64,000 bases of DNA from Pseudobutyrivibrio ruminis. GTDB taxonomy: Bacteria; Bacillota; Clostridia; Lachnospirales; Lachnospiraceae. Below, piece after piece: positions 33,550-41,753 of the stretch. Location of the stretch: assembly GCF_015057245.1 (NCBI RefSeq), contig NZ_SVET01000005.1:62001-126000 (forward strand). The letters run 5' to 3'. Each line of letters opens with the position of its first letter. The first letter of the stretch is position 1. The notes below the pieces were generated by a model that was not told the origin of the DNA, did no database searches, and saw nothing but the letters and a program-made list of their open reading frames with translations. Position numbers and translations under genes: made by a program.

Positions 33550-34666
33550 CTTTAATATATAAATCTTTGTTGACAGAATCGGCGAGATTGATGATGTCGC
33601 CGTTGTCCATTTGAATAACAGGTCGTGAAAGGTTGCTCTTATTGATGTAAACCACGCGGCCTGTTTTTGCATTATTAAGAATAATGCGGCTGTTGCTGTA
33701 TGCGTTAGCAATACGCTCAAGGAATGTGAGCACGTATTTAGTGTGATATTTCTGAAGTCCTTCTTTTTCAAACTCAGCAATAACCTGGAATGAACAAAGT
33801 GGATCACGATGTGCTCTAGCGCAAGTCATTGCATCGTAAACATCAGCAATGGCAACGATACATGAAAAGTCATCCATTTCATCTTCCAGAAGCCCCCTAG
33901 GATAACCACTACCGTCACTTCGTTCGTGATGCTGAAGCGTTGCGGCAAGAATTCTTGAATCAAAGCCCTTATTATTAAGAAGCTTTTTGCCAAGAAGAGG
34001 ATGAGTCTTCATTGTGGCGTATTCTTCTGCGGTCAGCTTACCAGGCTTGTTCAGAATAGATTCTGGTATCTGTGTCTTTCCAATATCATGAAGAAGACCT
34101 GCAAGTGTAAGGACGTTCAAATCATTCTTTGGAAGCTGAAGCCATTTTCCGATTGAACGGGAAATGAGGGCTACGTTCAAAGAGTGAGTGTAAATTGGGT
34201 CCTCTAAGTTACGCATGTTTGAAAGCATATCTAAAAGCTCAAGTGAAGTCTTTGATTTAAAAAGAGACTCACAGTTTTCAAGCATGAGGTCGGAGCATTC
34301 AGCACCACCTCCTGCGATAATAGCTTCAAAGTTTTCTTTTAAATAACCAATATTCAACGCATAGTCAGATTGGAACTTCTGAAACTTAGGTGAAGCCTTC
34401 AGGCGTTGAGTATAGGTGATTTGATCACTTACTCTTGATTCTGGTTTAGCGGAAGCAGGAGCAGGCGTTGGTTCTGGTTCAGGCTCTGGCTCTGGTTCGG
34501 GCTCAGGGTCTTCAACAGTAACCGCTTCGATTTTGTAGAAGGCAAGCTTGGCGATTAGCTGATTTGTCAGCTTTTCTCCAGCTTTAGAAATGGTCTGGCC
34601 ACGCTTAGTCAAGACAGGTTCAGCTACAACCATACCAGCCTTCAATTCGTCTACTGCTAGTGTCAT
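33539..34666 (-). CDS. HD-GYP domain cyclic-di-GMP phosphodiesterase
   Basis: 375 residues. The N-terminal ~50 residues match the domain often found before HD-GYP (MVVAEPVLTKRGQTISKAGE). Then comes a Glu-Pro tandem linker (residues ~52-70, alternating E and P, then T/A/P). The HD-GYP core has HSLNVALISRSIGKW, GLLHDIGKTQIPESIL (HD pair), HERSDGSGYP and DVYDAMTCARAHR. These are the metal ligands and the signature GYP loop, so it should hydrolyse cyclic di-GMP. The C-terminal ~50 residues (IILNNAKTGRVVYINK) are typical of the family. It is convergent with recD2. Confidence 0.9.
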   Translation of the reverse strand: MTLAVDELKAGMVVAEPVLTKRGQTISKAGEKLTNQLIAKLAFYKIEAVTVEDPEPEPEPEPEPEPTPAPASAKPESRVSDQITYTQRLKASPKFQKFQSDYALNIGYLKENFEAIIAGGGAECSDLMLENCESLFKSKTSLELLDMLSNMRNLEDPIYTHSLNVALISRSIGKWLQLPKNDLNVLTLAGLLHDIGKTQIPESILNKPGKLTAEEYATMKTHPLLGKKLLNNKGFDSRILAATLQHHERSDGSGYPRGLLEDEMDDFSCIVAIADVYDAMTCARAHRDPLCSFQVIAEFEKEGLQKYHTKYVLTFLERIANAYSNSRIILNNAKTGRVVYINKSNLSRPVIQMDNGDIINLADSVNKDLYIKAIL

Positions 34667-34770
34667 TGTTCTACCTCTAATTTTTCATAATTATATATTA
34701 TAATTATACGTATACAATTTTGGGATTACAAGGCAATACTTAGACGATGACAGTTACAAAAATATGTATA

Positions 34771-34799
34771 TTGCTGAAACTCCCATATGACGTTATACT
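34771..34799 (+). promoter_or_regulatory. metK promoter
   Basis: TTGCTG (34771-34776) and TATACT (34794-34799) are 17 bp apart, 50 bp before metK. The short leader has no room for a SAM riboswitch. Confidence 0.65.
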
Positions 34800-34849
34800 A
34801 TATAGGCTTAGGCAACTAATTTTTTTATTTTAAGAAAGAGAGTCAAAAA

Positions 34850-36031
34850 ATGGAAAAGTTACTTTTTACTTCAGAGTCAGTAACAGAAGGCCATCCAGAT
34901 AAGGTATGTGATGCCATATCGGATGCCATCCTCGATGCTTGCCTAGCTGAAGATCCAATGAGCCGTGTTGCTTGTGAGACTGCTTCATGTACAGGATTCG
35001 TTCTTGTAACAGGCGAAATCACAACAAAGGCACAGCTTGATGTTCCAGCTATTGTACGCAAGACTCTTCTTGAAATCGGTTATGACGATGGAAAGAAAGG
35101 CATCGATGGAAACTCTTGCGCTGTTATGGTCGCTCTTGATCAACAATCCGCTGACATTGCTATGGGTGTTGACAAGGCTCTTGAGGCAAAGGAAGGCTCA
35201 CTTACAGATGACCTGGATACAGGCGCTGGTGACCAGGGTATGATGTTCGGTTACGCTACTAACGAAACAGAAGAACTCATGCCTTATCCTATTTCTCTTG
35301 CTCATAGACTTGCTCTTCAGCTTACCAATGTCCGCAAGGATGGCACACTTAGCTATCTTCGCCCAGACGGCAAAACACAGGTATCTGTAGAGTATGACGA
35401 GGCTGGCAAGCCAGTTCGACTTGAGGCTGTAGTTTTATCTACTCAGCATGATGAAGATGTTACTCAGGAACAGATTCACGAAGACATCAAAAAATACGTA
35501 TTCGATCCAGTCCTTCCAAAGGACATGATTGATGATAAGACAAAGTTCTACATCAATCCAACAGGACGTTTCGTTATTGGTGGTCCTCATGGCGATGCAG
35601 GTCTTACAGGACGTAAGATTATCGTAGACACATACGGTGGATACGCTCGTCACGGCGGCGGTGCTTTCTCAGGAAAGGACTGCACAAAGGTAGACCGTTC
35701 AGGTGCATATGCAGCACGTTACGTTGCAAAGAACATTGTAGCAGCAGGTCTTGCAGATAAGTGCGAGATTCAGCTTTCATACGCTATCGGTGTTGCTGAA
35801 CCTACATCAGTTATGGTAGATACATTTGGCACAGGAAAGCTTTCAGATGAAAAGATTATCGAAATCGTTCGCGAGAACTTCGATCTTCGTCCAGCAGGAA
35901 TCATCAAGATGCTCGACCTTCGTCGTCCAATCTATCGTCCAACAGCAGCTTATGGTCACTTCGGCCGTACTGATGTTAAGCTTCCATGGGAAGCAACAGA
36001 CAAAGCAGAGGCTTTAAAGAAATATCTTTAA
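34850..36031 (+). CDS. metK: S-adenosylmethionine synthase
   Basis: 393 residues, standard length. Makes SAM from methionine and ATP. FTSESVTEGHPDKVCDAISD at the N-terminus, GAGDQGMMFGYA near 119 (methionine-binding loop) and GGPHGDAGLTGRKIIVDTYG near 244 (P-loop) are all intact, as is GGGAFSGKDCTKVDRSGAYA. It supplies methyl groups for, among others, the methyltransferases of the glycan cluster. Confidence 0.97.
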   Translation: MEKLLFTSESVTEGHPDKVCDAISDAILDACLAEDPMSRVACETASCTGFVLVTGEITTKAQLDVPAIVRKTLLEIGYDDGKKGIDGNSCAVMVALDQQSADIAMGVDKALEAKEGSLTDDLDTGAGDQGMMFGYATNETEELMPYPISLAHRLALQLTNVRKDGTLSYLRPDGKTQVSVEYDEAGKPVRLEAVVLSTQHDEDVTQEQIHEDIKKYVFDPVLPKDMIDDKTKFYINPTGRFVIGGPHGDAGLTGRKIIVDTYGGYARHGGGAFSGKDCTKVDRSGAYAARYVAKNIVAAGLADKCEIQLSYAIGVAEPTSVMVDTFGTGKLSDEKIIEIVRENFDLRPAGIIKMLDLRRPIYRPTAAYGHFGRTDVKLPWEATDKAEALKKYL

Positions 36032-36053
36032 TAAATCACTTATGTTATAATTT

Positions 36054-36082
36054 AGGCAGTCCTTAGGGGCTGCCTATTTTTT
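36054..36082 (+). terminator. Terminator of metK
   Basis: AGGCAGTCC and GGGGCTGCCT form a stem around TTA (36054-36075), followed by ATTTTTTG. Confidence 0.88.
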
Positions 36083-36096
36083 GTGAGGTAAGTATT

Positions 36097-37251
36097 ATGA
36101 AACTAAAAAACAGACTAATTATTTCGTTTTTCATTATCACACTTGTTCCAGTGGCACTGTTTTGCAGTTTGATGTTGGGAATGAAAAAAATAGTTTTAGA
36201 GGCCACTGAAGAGCAAATTATATCCAACGAAATCATGCACTCATTTAAGAATTATATGGATGAGGCTGGTAAATTTGACGAGTTGGTGACCAACTTCTGT
36301 GTGGCTGAATTTATTATTTTGCTTGTGACTGCAATCATTATGGTTGTTTGGATATACCGTGGAATCGCTCCACAGCTGAAGACGCTGAAGCTTGCGGCTA
36401 ATAATATCAAAGAAGGCAACCTTGATTTCAGCGTAGCAAGCCAGGGCACAGATGAAATGAGTGAGCTTTGTAATGCATTCGAAGATATGCGAGTTCGCCT
36501 TAAGAATAATGCCAAGGATAGACTAGAGGATGAGGCAGAGCAGAGGGCATTGATTTCCAATATCGCCCACGACCTTAAGACTCCAATCACTGCAATCAAG
36601 GGATATGCAGAAGGCATGCTCGATGGTGTTGCAGACACTCCAGAAAAGCAGGAAAAATACATCCGCACAATTTACAACAAGGCCAATGAAATGAATACAC
36701 TTATCAATGAGTTGACCTTATATTCGAATATCGATACCAACAAGATTCCATACAATTTCCAGAAGCTTAACCTGAGAGCGTACTTTGAGGACTGTATCGA
36801 AGAGCTTGGTATGGATCTTGAAAACCAGCACATCAGACTGGATTACGCAAATTTTGTAGATCCAGATGTTTTGATAATTGCAGACCCAGAGCAGCTTGGC
36901 CGTATCATTCACAACATCGTTAGCAACTCCGTTAAATATATGAGGGCAGATGTGGCATCCCGCGTTGGCATCGTTATAAAGGATGTTGGTGATTTTGTTC
37001 AAGTGGAAATATCAGATAATGGCAAGGGAATTGCGACACATGATTTACCATATGTTTTTGATAGATTCTATAGAGCAGATACATCACGCAATTCTGCAGC
37101 CGGTGGTAGCGGAATTGGTCTTTCAATAGTAAAGAAAATTATCGAGGACCATGGCGGCAAGATTTGGGTTACAAGCAAGGAAAACGAAGGTACAACAATG
37201 TATTTCGTCATTAGAAAATTCATTGAAAATGAGGAGGTCGTAAATGAGTAG
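36097..37251 (+). CDS. Membrane sensor histidine kinase
   Basis: 384 residues. Two membrane spans (residues ~7-28 and ~66-88) enclose a short external loop, then a HAMP segment and coiled coil. The phospho-acceptor His lies in LISNIAHDLKTPITAIKGYA near residue 158. The ATPase boxes are N (HNIVSNSVKYM), G1 (ISDNGKGI), F (YVFDRFYRAD) and G2 (GGSGIGLSIVKK). The small sensing loop suggests a membrane or envelope signal. The stop overlaps the response-regulator start by 8 bp. Confidence 0.93.
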   Translation: MKLKNRLIISFFIITLVPVALFCSLMLGMKKIVLEATEEQIISNEIMHSFKNYMDEAGKFDELVTNFCVAEFIILLVTAIIMVVWIYRGIAPQLKTLKLAANNIKEGNLDFSVASQGTDEMSELCNAFEDMRVRLKNNAKDRLEDEAEQRALISNIAHDLKTPITAIKGYAEGMLDGVADTPEKQEKYIRTIYNKANEMNTLINELTLYSNIDTNKIPYNFQKLNLRAYFEDCIEELGMDLENQHIRLDYANFVDPDVLIIADPEQLGRIIHNIVSNSVKYMRADVASRVGIVIKDVGDFVQVEISDNGKGIATHDLPYVFDRFYRADTSRNSAAGGSGIGLSIVKKIIEDHGGKIWVTSKENEGTTMYFVIRKFIENEEVVNE

Positions 37252-37933
37252 AATATTAATCATCGAAGATGAGGAAGCAATTGCAGAGCTTGAGAAAGAT
37301 TACCTAGAGCTTTCTAATTTCGAAGTAGATATAGAAGCCGATGGAGAAAAGGGCTTGCAGAAGGCATTGGCAGGCAACTACGACATGTACATCCTGGATT
37401 TAATGCTTCCAGGTGTAGACGGATTTGAGCTTTGCAAGCGTATCCGTGAGGTTAAAAATGTACCTATTCTCATGGTTACAGCTAAAAAAGAAGAAATCGA
37501 CAAAATCAGAGGACTTGGCCTCGGTGCAGATGACTACATCACAAAGCCATTTTCACCAAGTGAGCTTGTAGCGAGAGTAAAGGCTCATCTTGCAAGATAT
37601 GAGCGCCTTGTTCAGTCACCAGCTATTCAAAAAAATGAAATTAGCATTCGTGGACTTAGAATCGACAAGGCTAGTCGTCGTGTTTGGATAAATGGTGAGG
37701 AAAAGACATTTACTGCAAAAGAATTTGATTTACTTACATTCCTTGCAGAGAATCCAAATGTTATCTACTCAAAGGAACAGCTTTTTGAGACCCTTTGGGG
37801 AGAGGAATCAATCGGTGATATCTCTACCGTTACAGTGCATGTTAATAAGATTCGCGAAAAGATTGAGTTGAACACATCAAAGCCACAGTACATCGAAACA
37901 ATCTGGGGTGTAGGCTACAGATTTAAAGTGTAA
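37244..37933 (+). CDS. OmpR-family response regulator
   Basis: 229 residues. The receiver domain has acidic pocket EDEEA near residue 8, phospho-acceptor Asp52 in MYILDLMLPG, and conserved Thr/Lys (MVTAKKEE, YITKPFSP). The C-terminal winged helix (LRIDKASRRVWINGEEKTFT ... VTVHVNKIREKI) is OmpR/PhoB-like. Translationally coupled to the kinase gene. Targets are not evident here. Confidence 0.95.
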   Translation: MSRILIIEDEEAIAELEKDYLELSNFEVDIEADGEKGLQKALAGNYDMYILDLMLPGVDGFELCKRIREVKNVPILMVTAKKEEIDKIRGLGLGADDYITKPFSPSELVARVKAHLARYERLVQSPAIQKNEISIRGLRIDKASRRVWINGEEKTFTAKEFDLLTFLAENPNVIYSKEQLFETLWGEESIGDISTVTVHVNKIREKIELNTSKPQYIETIWGVGYRFKV

Positions 37934-38013
37934 GAATTTTGCGAAATCTATGAAAGAATACAGAAAAGTGCTAAAATTCTATTAAGACTCAAATAATAAG
38001 GGGGGTATAATGC

Positions 38014-38670
38014 ATGGACATAATTTTTGAGGATGATAGCATTATCGTATGCTACAAACCAGCGGGAGTGGCAACACAGACAAAAAGCATCGGAGAAAAG
38101 GATATGGTCAGTGAGATAAACAATTATCTCGCGTCCAAAAATGAAAAGCCAACTGTCCATGTGGTCCACAGACTGGATCAGCCTGTAGAGGGAGTTATGG
38201 TTTTTGCCAAGACATCTGAAGCTGCAAACAAGCTTACAAAGCAGATTACAGACCACATTTTTAGTAAGAAATACTATGCCATAATCAGCAGGGAATCCTT
38301 CCCGGACGAAGGAGAGCTTGTTGATTATTTAGTAAAGGATAATCGTACAAATCTATCAAAGGTAGTAAAGGAGTCGGATCCACGTGCCAAGAAAGCGATT
38401 CTTAGATATCGCGCAGTGGACCACTGGGATGACAAAAAGTTACTTGATATTGATTTGTTCACCGGAAGACATCATCAGATTCGTATTCAGTTGGCCAGCA
38501 GGACAGCTCCAATTGTTGGTGATGTAAAATACGGTGGGATTTCTACAGGACACAATCTTGCACTATGCTCATATCACATTGGTTTCAATCATCCAGTGAC
38601 AGGTGAAAGAATGGGATTTGACATTAAACCTAAGGGAGCAGACTTCGCAGACAGCAAGGTGGCAGGCTAG
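38014..38670 (+). CDS. RluA-family RNA pseudouridine synthase (no S4 domain)
   Basis: 218 residues. Motif I/II region IIVCYKPAGVATQTKS and catalytic VVHRLDQPVEGVMVF, with the nucleophile Asp near residue 55, then LFTGRHHQIRIQLA. It lacks the N-terminal S4 domain present in the RluD homologue at 53401-54294, so it is a short RluA/TruC-like form acting on rRNA or tRNA. A purine-rich GGGGGG run precedes the start. Confidence 0.88.
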   Translation: MDIIFEDDSIIVCYKPAGVATQTKSIGEKDMVSEINNYLASKNEKPTVHVVHRLDQPVEGVMVFAKTSEAANKLTKQITDHIFSKKYYAIISRESFPDEGELVDYLVKDNRTNLSKVVKESDPRAKKAILRYRAVDHWDDKKLLDIDLFTGRHHQIRIQLASRTAPIVGDVKYGGISTGHNLALCSYHIGFNHPVTGERMGFDIKPKGADFADSKVAG

Positions 38671-38690
38671 CATAGAACGGGGGGTATCAT

Positions 38691-40979
38691 TTGATTAAGA
38701 TATACAGTTTACTAATCATGCTGACAGCATTTGTAATGCTTGCATGTGCGGTATACATAGGAACACGACACACAATTAAACATAGTAAACTGAGCATATC
38801 TATTATTCAGCTTTTTATAGTTGGAATAATAACAAGTTTGGCTTATGTGCGAGCAATTTCCACTCACGATTTTGGCCAGGCTGAGTTTGGTTATGCACTA
38901 TATTTTGCTGGAATAGATTGGCTACTAATCACATTTGTTTTCTATGCAAGACAATATACAAGAATTTGGTTAGATACGTATTCGGCACCACTTATAATAG
39001 CTGCTATTGCTGTGCTTGACAGCATTAGTTTGTTTGCAAATCAAAAGTGGCATCATGCTTTTTCACTAGTAGAGCGTAGATTGAATCCAGAGGAATGGTT
39101 CTACGCCTTTGAAATTAATGACTATTATTTAGTGCATTTGGTGTTCTGCTACATATTGGTAGCAATTATTGTTGTAGTTCTTTTAAAGAAGACAATCATA
39201 ACGAGTGGTTTTCATAGAAATAGATATTTGGCAATTCTCATTATGTTTGTGGGAATTATATTTTTGAATGTACTGTATTTGTTCTTTGATTTCCCGGTAG
39301 ATGTATCAATATGTTTTTATGCAGTGGCGGCAGTATATGTAGGATATTATTCGCTTTTGTATAATCCAAAAACATTTGTTGAGTATATGCTTACAACCAT
39401 CACCGAGCGAATGGAATGTGCACTTATTTCTTTTGATGAAAATGATTGTTGTATCTACTCAAATCAGTTTGCAAACAGATTGTTCTGTCCTAGTGGAGAG
39501 AAAAGAGTTTTTGAAGATAGATTCAGAAAATGGCGAGACGGAAGAGAAACAAACTCTATTTCCAATTCAAGCTGGAATGATATCTTTAATATCAATGGAG
39601 ATGAATATCGATTCGATATTCACTTCAACAAAATATACGATAAAAAAGGCTACTACTGCGGATGCTATTTATCTTTCTATGATGTAACTGGAGATTTCAT
39701 TGCATACGAAGAGGAAAAATACCGCAGCACTCACGATAGTCTTACAGGAGCCCTAAACAGAGAAGCATTCTTTGAGGAGGTTCGTAACATCCTTGATGAA
39801 TATCCAAATGTAGAATACGTAATGGTATGCTGCAACATCAAAGGCTTCAAGCTTATCAACGACATGTTTGGTGTTGAGGAGGCTGACCGTTTGCTTATCA
39901 GATGTGCTGACACAATCAGGGAAAAGATTCAAAAGGGAGCTACATTTGCTCGTCTTGAAGCGGACAGATTTGCGGTGCTTATGCCAAAGAGTCGCTACAC
40001 CGAAGAACTTTTTATGACTGGCATGAACATGGTAAGCAACTACCTCAACAATGCCCAGTACAGAATGGTAATCCTTGTTGGTGTATACGAAATCTTCGAC
40101 AAGCAGGCGCCTGTTATTTCAATGATAGATGGAGCGTTCCTTGCAATTGATTCAATTAGCTCAAGCTTCAAGAACTCCATTGCCTACTACGGAGACATGC
40201 TTCGCCGCGAGTATCTTAGCGAACAGAAGATTCTTGGTGAGTTTGAGGAAGCATTACAGACAGGCCAGTTTGCGATGTTCCTTCAGCCAATTGTAAATAT
40301 GGACCAGAAGGTAAAGCTTTCTGAAGCATTGGTTCGCTGGATTCATCCGGACCGCGGAATCATTGCGCCAGCTTCATTTATTCCGCTTTTGGAAAAGACT
40401 GGCTACATCTACAAGCTTGATATGTACATCTGGGAACAGGCCGCCAAAAGACTTGCATACTGGTCATCCATGGGATTCGATGACCTATCAATTTCGGTAA
40501 ATATTTCCGTAAAGGATTTCTACTATATCGACTTATACGAAACTTTAGTAGGTCTAGTTGAAAAGTATCACATTCACCCATCCCGTCTAAAGCTGGAAAT
40601 AACCGAGACTATTTTTATGACTGAAAAAGAGCGTCAGCTGGAAATCATCAACTCCCTCAAGGAATACGGATTCCTTGTAGAAATTGATGACTTCGGCAGT
40701 GGTTACTCTTCATTAAACATGCTAAAGGAAGTACCAGCCGACATCCTGAAAATGGACATGGCATTCCTATCAATGGACAAAAATGTCACAAGGGGCCGCA
40801 AGATTGTCAACACAATCATCACCCTTGCAAAAGCCCTGGGAATGCTAGTAATCATAGAAGGCGTAGAAACGCAGGAGCAAATGGAATACCTTCGTGGCAC
40901 CGGAGCCGACTACCTGCAGGGCTACTTCTTCGACAAGCCCCTCCCAGTCAAGCGCTTCGAAGAACTTTATTTGGTATAA
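38691..40979 (+). CDS. Membrane GGDEF-EAL protein, probable active phosphodiesterase with degenerate GGDEF
   Basis: 762 residues from TTG 38691. Residues ~1-230 hold about seven membrane spans, then a PAS-like region (ISFDENDCCIYSNQFANRL) near 245-335. The GGDEF domain begins THDSLTGALNREAFF, but its active-site loop reads ARLEADRF, so cyclase activity is probably lost. The EAL domain keeps the catalytic set: SEALVRW near 543, SVNIS, EITET, EIDDFGSGYSS, LKMD, IEGVETQEQ and LQGYFFDKP. It is thus likely a cyclic-di-GMP hydrolase in the membrane. Its stop codon lies at the left edge of the large palindrome. Confidence 0.92.
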   Translation: MIKIYSLLIMLTAFVMLACAVYIGTRHTIKHSKLSISIIQLFIVGIITSLAYVRAISTHDFGQAEFGYALYFAGIDWLLITFVFYARQYTRIWLDTYSAPLIIAAIAVLDSISLFANQKWHHAFSLVERRLNPEEWFYAFEINDYYLVHLVFCYILVAIIVVVLLKKTIITSGFHRNRYLAILIMFVGIIFLNVLYLFFDFPVDVSICFYAVAAVYVGYYSLLYNPKTFVEYMLTTITERMECALISFDENDCCIYSNQFANRLFCPSGEKRVFEDRFRKWRDGRETNSISNSSWNDIFNINGDEYRFDIHFNKIYDKKGYYCGCYLSFYDVTGDFIAYEEEKYRSTHDSLTGALNREAFFEEVRNILDEYPNVEYVMVCCNIKGFKLINDMFGVEEADRLLIRCADTIREKIQKGATFARLEADRFAVLMPKSRYTEELFMTGMNMVSNYLNNAQYRMVILVGVYEIFDKQAPVISMIDGAFLAIDSISSSFKNSIAYYGDMLRREYLSEQKILGEFEEALQTGQFAMFLQPIVNMDQKVKLSEALVRWIHPDRGIIAPASFIPLLEKTGYIYKLDMYIWEQAAKRLAYWSSMGFDDLSISVNISVKDFYYIDLYETLVGLVEKYHIHPSRLKLEITETIFMTEKERQLEIINSLKEYGFLVEIDDFGSGYSSLNMLKEVPADILKMDMAFLSMDKNVTRGRKIVNTIITLAKALGMLVIIEGVETQEQMEYLRGTGADYLQGYFFDKPLPVKRFEELYLV

Positions 40980-40981
40980 CC

Positions 40982-41680
40982 ACCGCCGCGCCCACCCTAT
41001 GGGACAAGGCACTATTCGCACTCTTTTTTACAAGAGGAATGAGCGGTATCGGGTCTGGCGGGATGTGCCCCTCCCACTTTTAGTACGTCGCAGATTTGGG
41101 ATTACCTAAATGTGTGGTTGCCCATATTTATTAGTAGGTGTTCTTACGAAGTTTTACAATTCTATCGGTAAAGTATGGGTGGAGACGGACATACACTACA
41201 TTTTGTAATCATCAGTCTTAAGCTAGCTTTGTATTTATTACTATTTGCTTTGGAGTGAACGTAGAATAATAAAAACAGGTTTTGTAATAGATAAGCATGA
41301 GGCGCCATGGACGGCGCCGAGAGCCCGACAACGAAATGGACTGAGTTTAAGGGCGGTGCTTATGTATACAAAACCTGTTTTTTAATTATTCTTGGTGAAC
41401 GGAGTAGCAAAAGTAATAATACAAAGACTAGTTAAGACTAGATGATTATATAAACTACCTTGTCCGTCCCACCCACACATTACCTTCGAATAGTAAAAGC
41501 CTCGTAAGTACACCTACATATGGGCGACCTTACACATAAAGGTAATCCGAAAATCTGCTCCAATGATACTTAAAAGTGGGAGGGGCACATCCCGCCAGAC
41601 CCGATACCACTCACAAATAATATAAAAGAGTGCGAATAGTGCCTCGGAGGGGCGGAGGTGGGCTTGTTTTTAGTGGCGGT
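40982..41680. repeat. ~700-bp near-palindromic (foldback) element
   Basis: Both arms pair about a centre near 41327. Exactly matching segments are: ACCGCC 40982-40987 with GGCGGT 41675-41680; 20 bp 41008-41027 with 41624-41643; 37 bp 41045-41081 with 41572-41608; 15 bp 41272-41286 with 41367-41381; ATAAGCA 41291-41297 with TGCTTAT 41357-41363. The rest of the arms aligns with scattered differences. The apex (41298-41356) holds GGCGCC-ATGGAC-GGCGCC. There is no credible ORF inside. This fills the whole gene-free interval 40980-41753 apart from the proS promoter. Confidence 0.92.
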
Positions 41681-41690
41681 ATGTTATAAA
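41664..41690 (+). promoter_or_regulatory. Likely proS promoter at right edge of palindrome
   Basis: TTGTTT (41664-41669), 15 bp, then TATAAA (41685-41690) with an extended -10 TG at 41682-41683. The promoter overlaps the outermost right arm of the palindrome. Confidence 0.5.
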
Positions 41691-41753
41691 ATAAACGGGC
41701 AAATACGGCATTTTCATAGTAAAATGCGAATAATTATTACAAAGGAGATTGAA

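Noticed and set aside
34667..34849. SAM riboswitch before metK
   Set aside because: The leader after the promoter is about 45 bases and lacks the SAM-I core sequences and a terminator stem.
40982..41680. Retron or group II intron RNA
   Set aside because: No reverse transcriptase gene is anywhere in the window, and the arms are far longer than retron a1/a2 repeats.
41100..41753. T-box leader for proS
   Set aside because: The conserved GGGTGGNACCGCG antiterminator motif is missing; a GGGTGGAGACGG stretch at 41178 only loosely resembles it.
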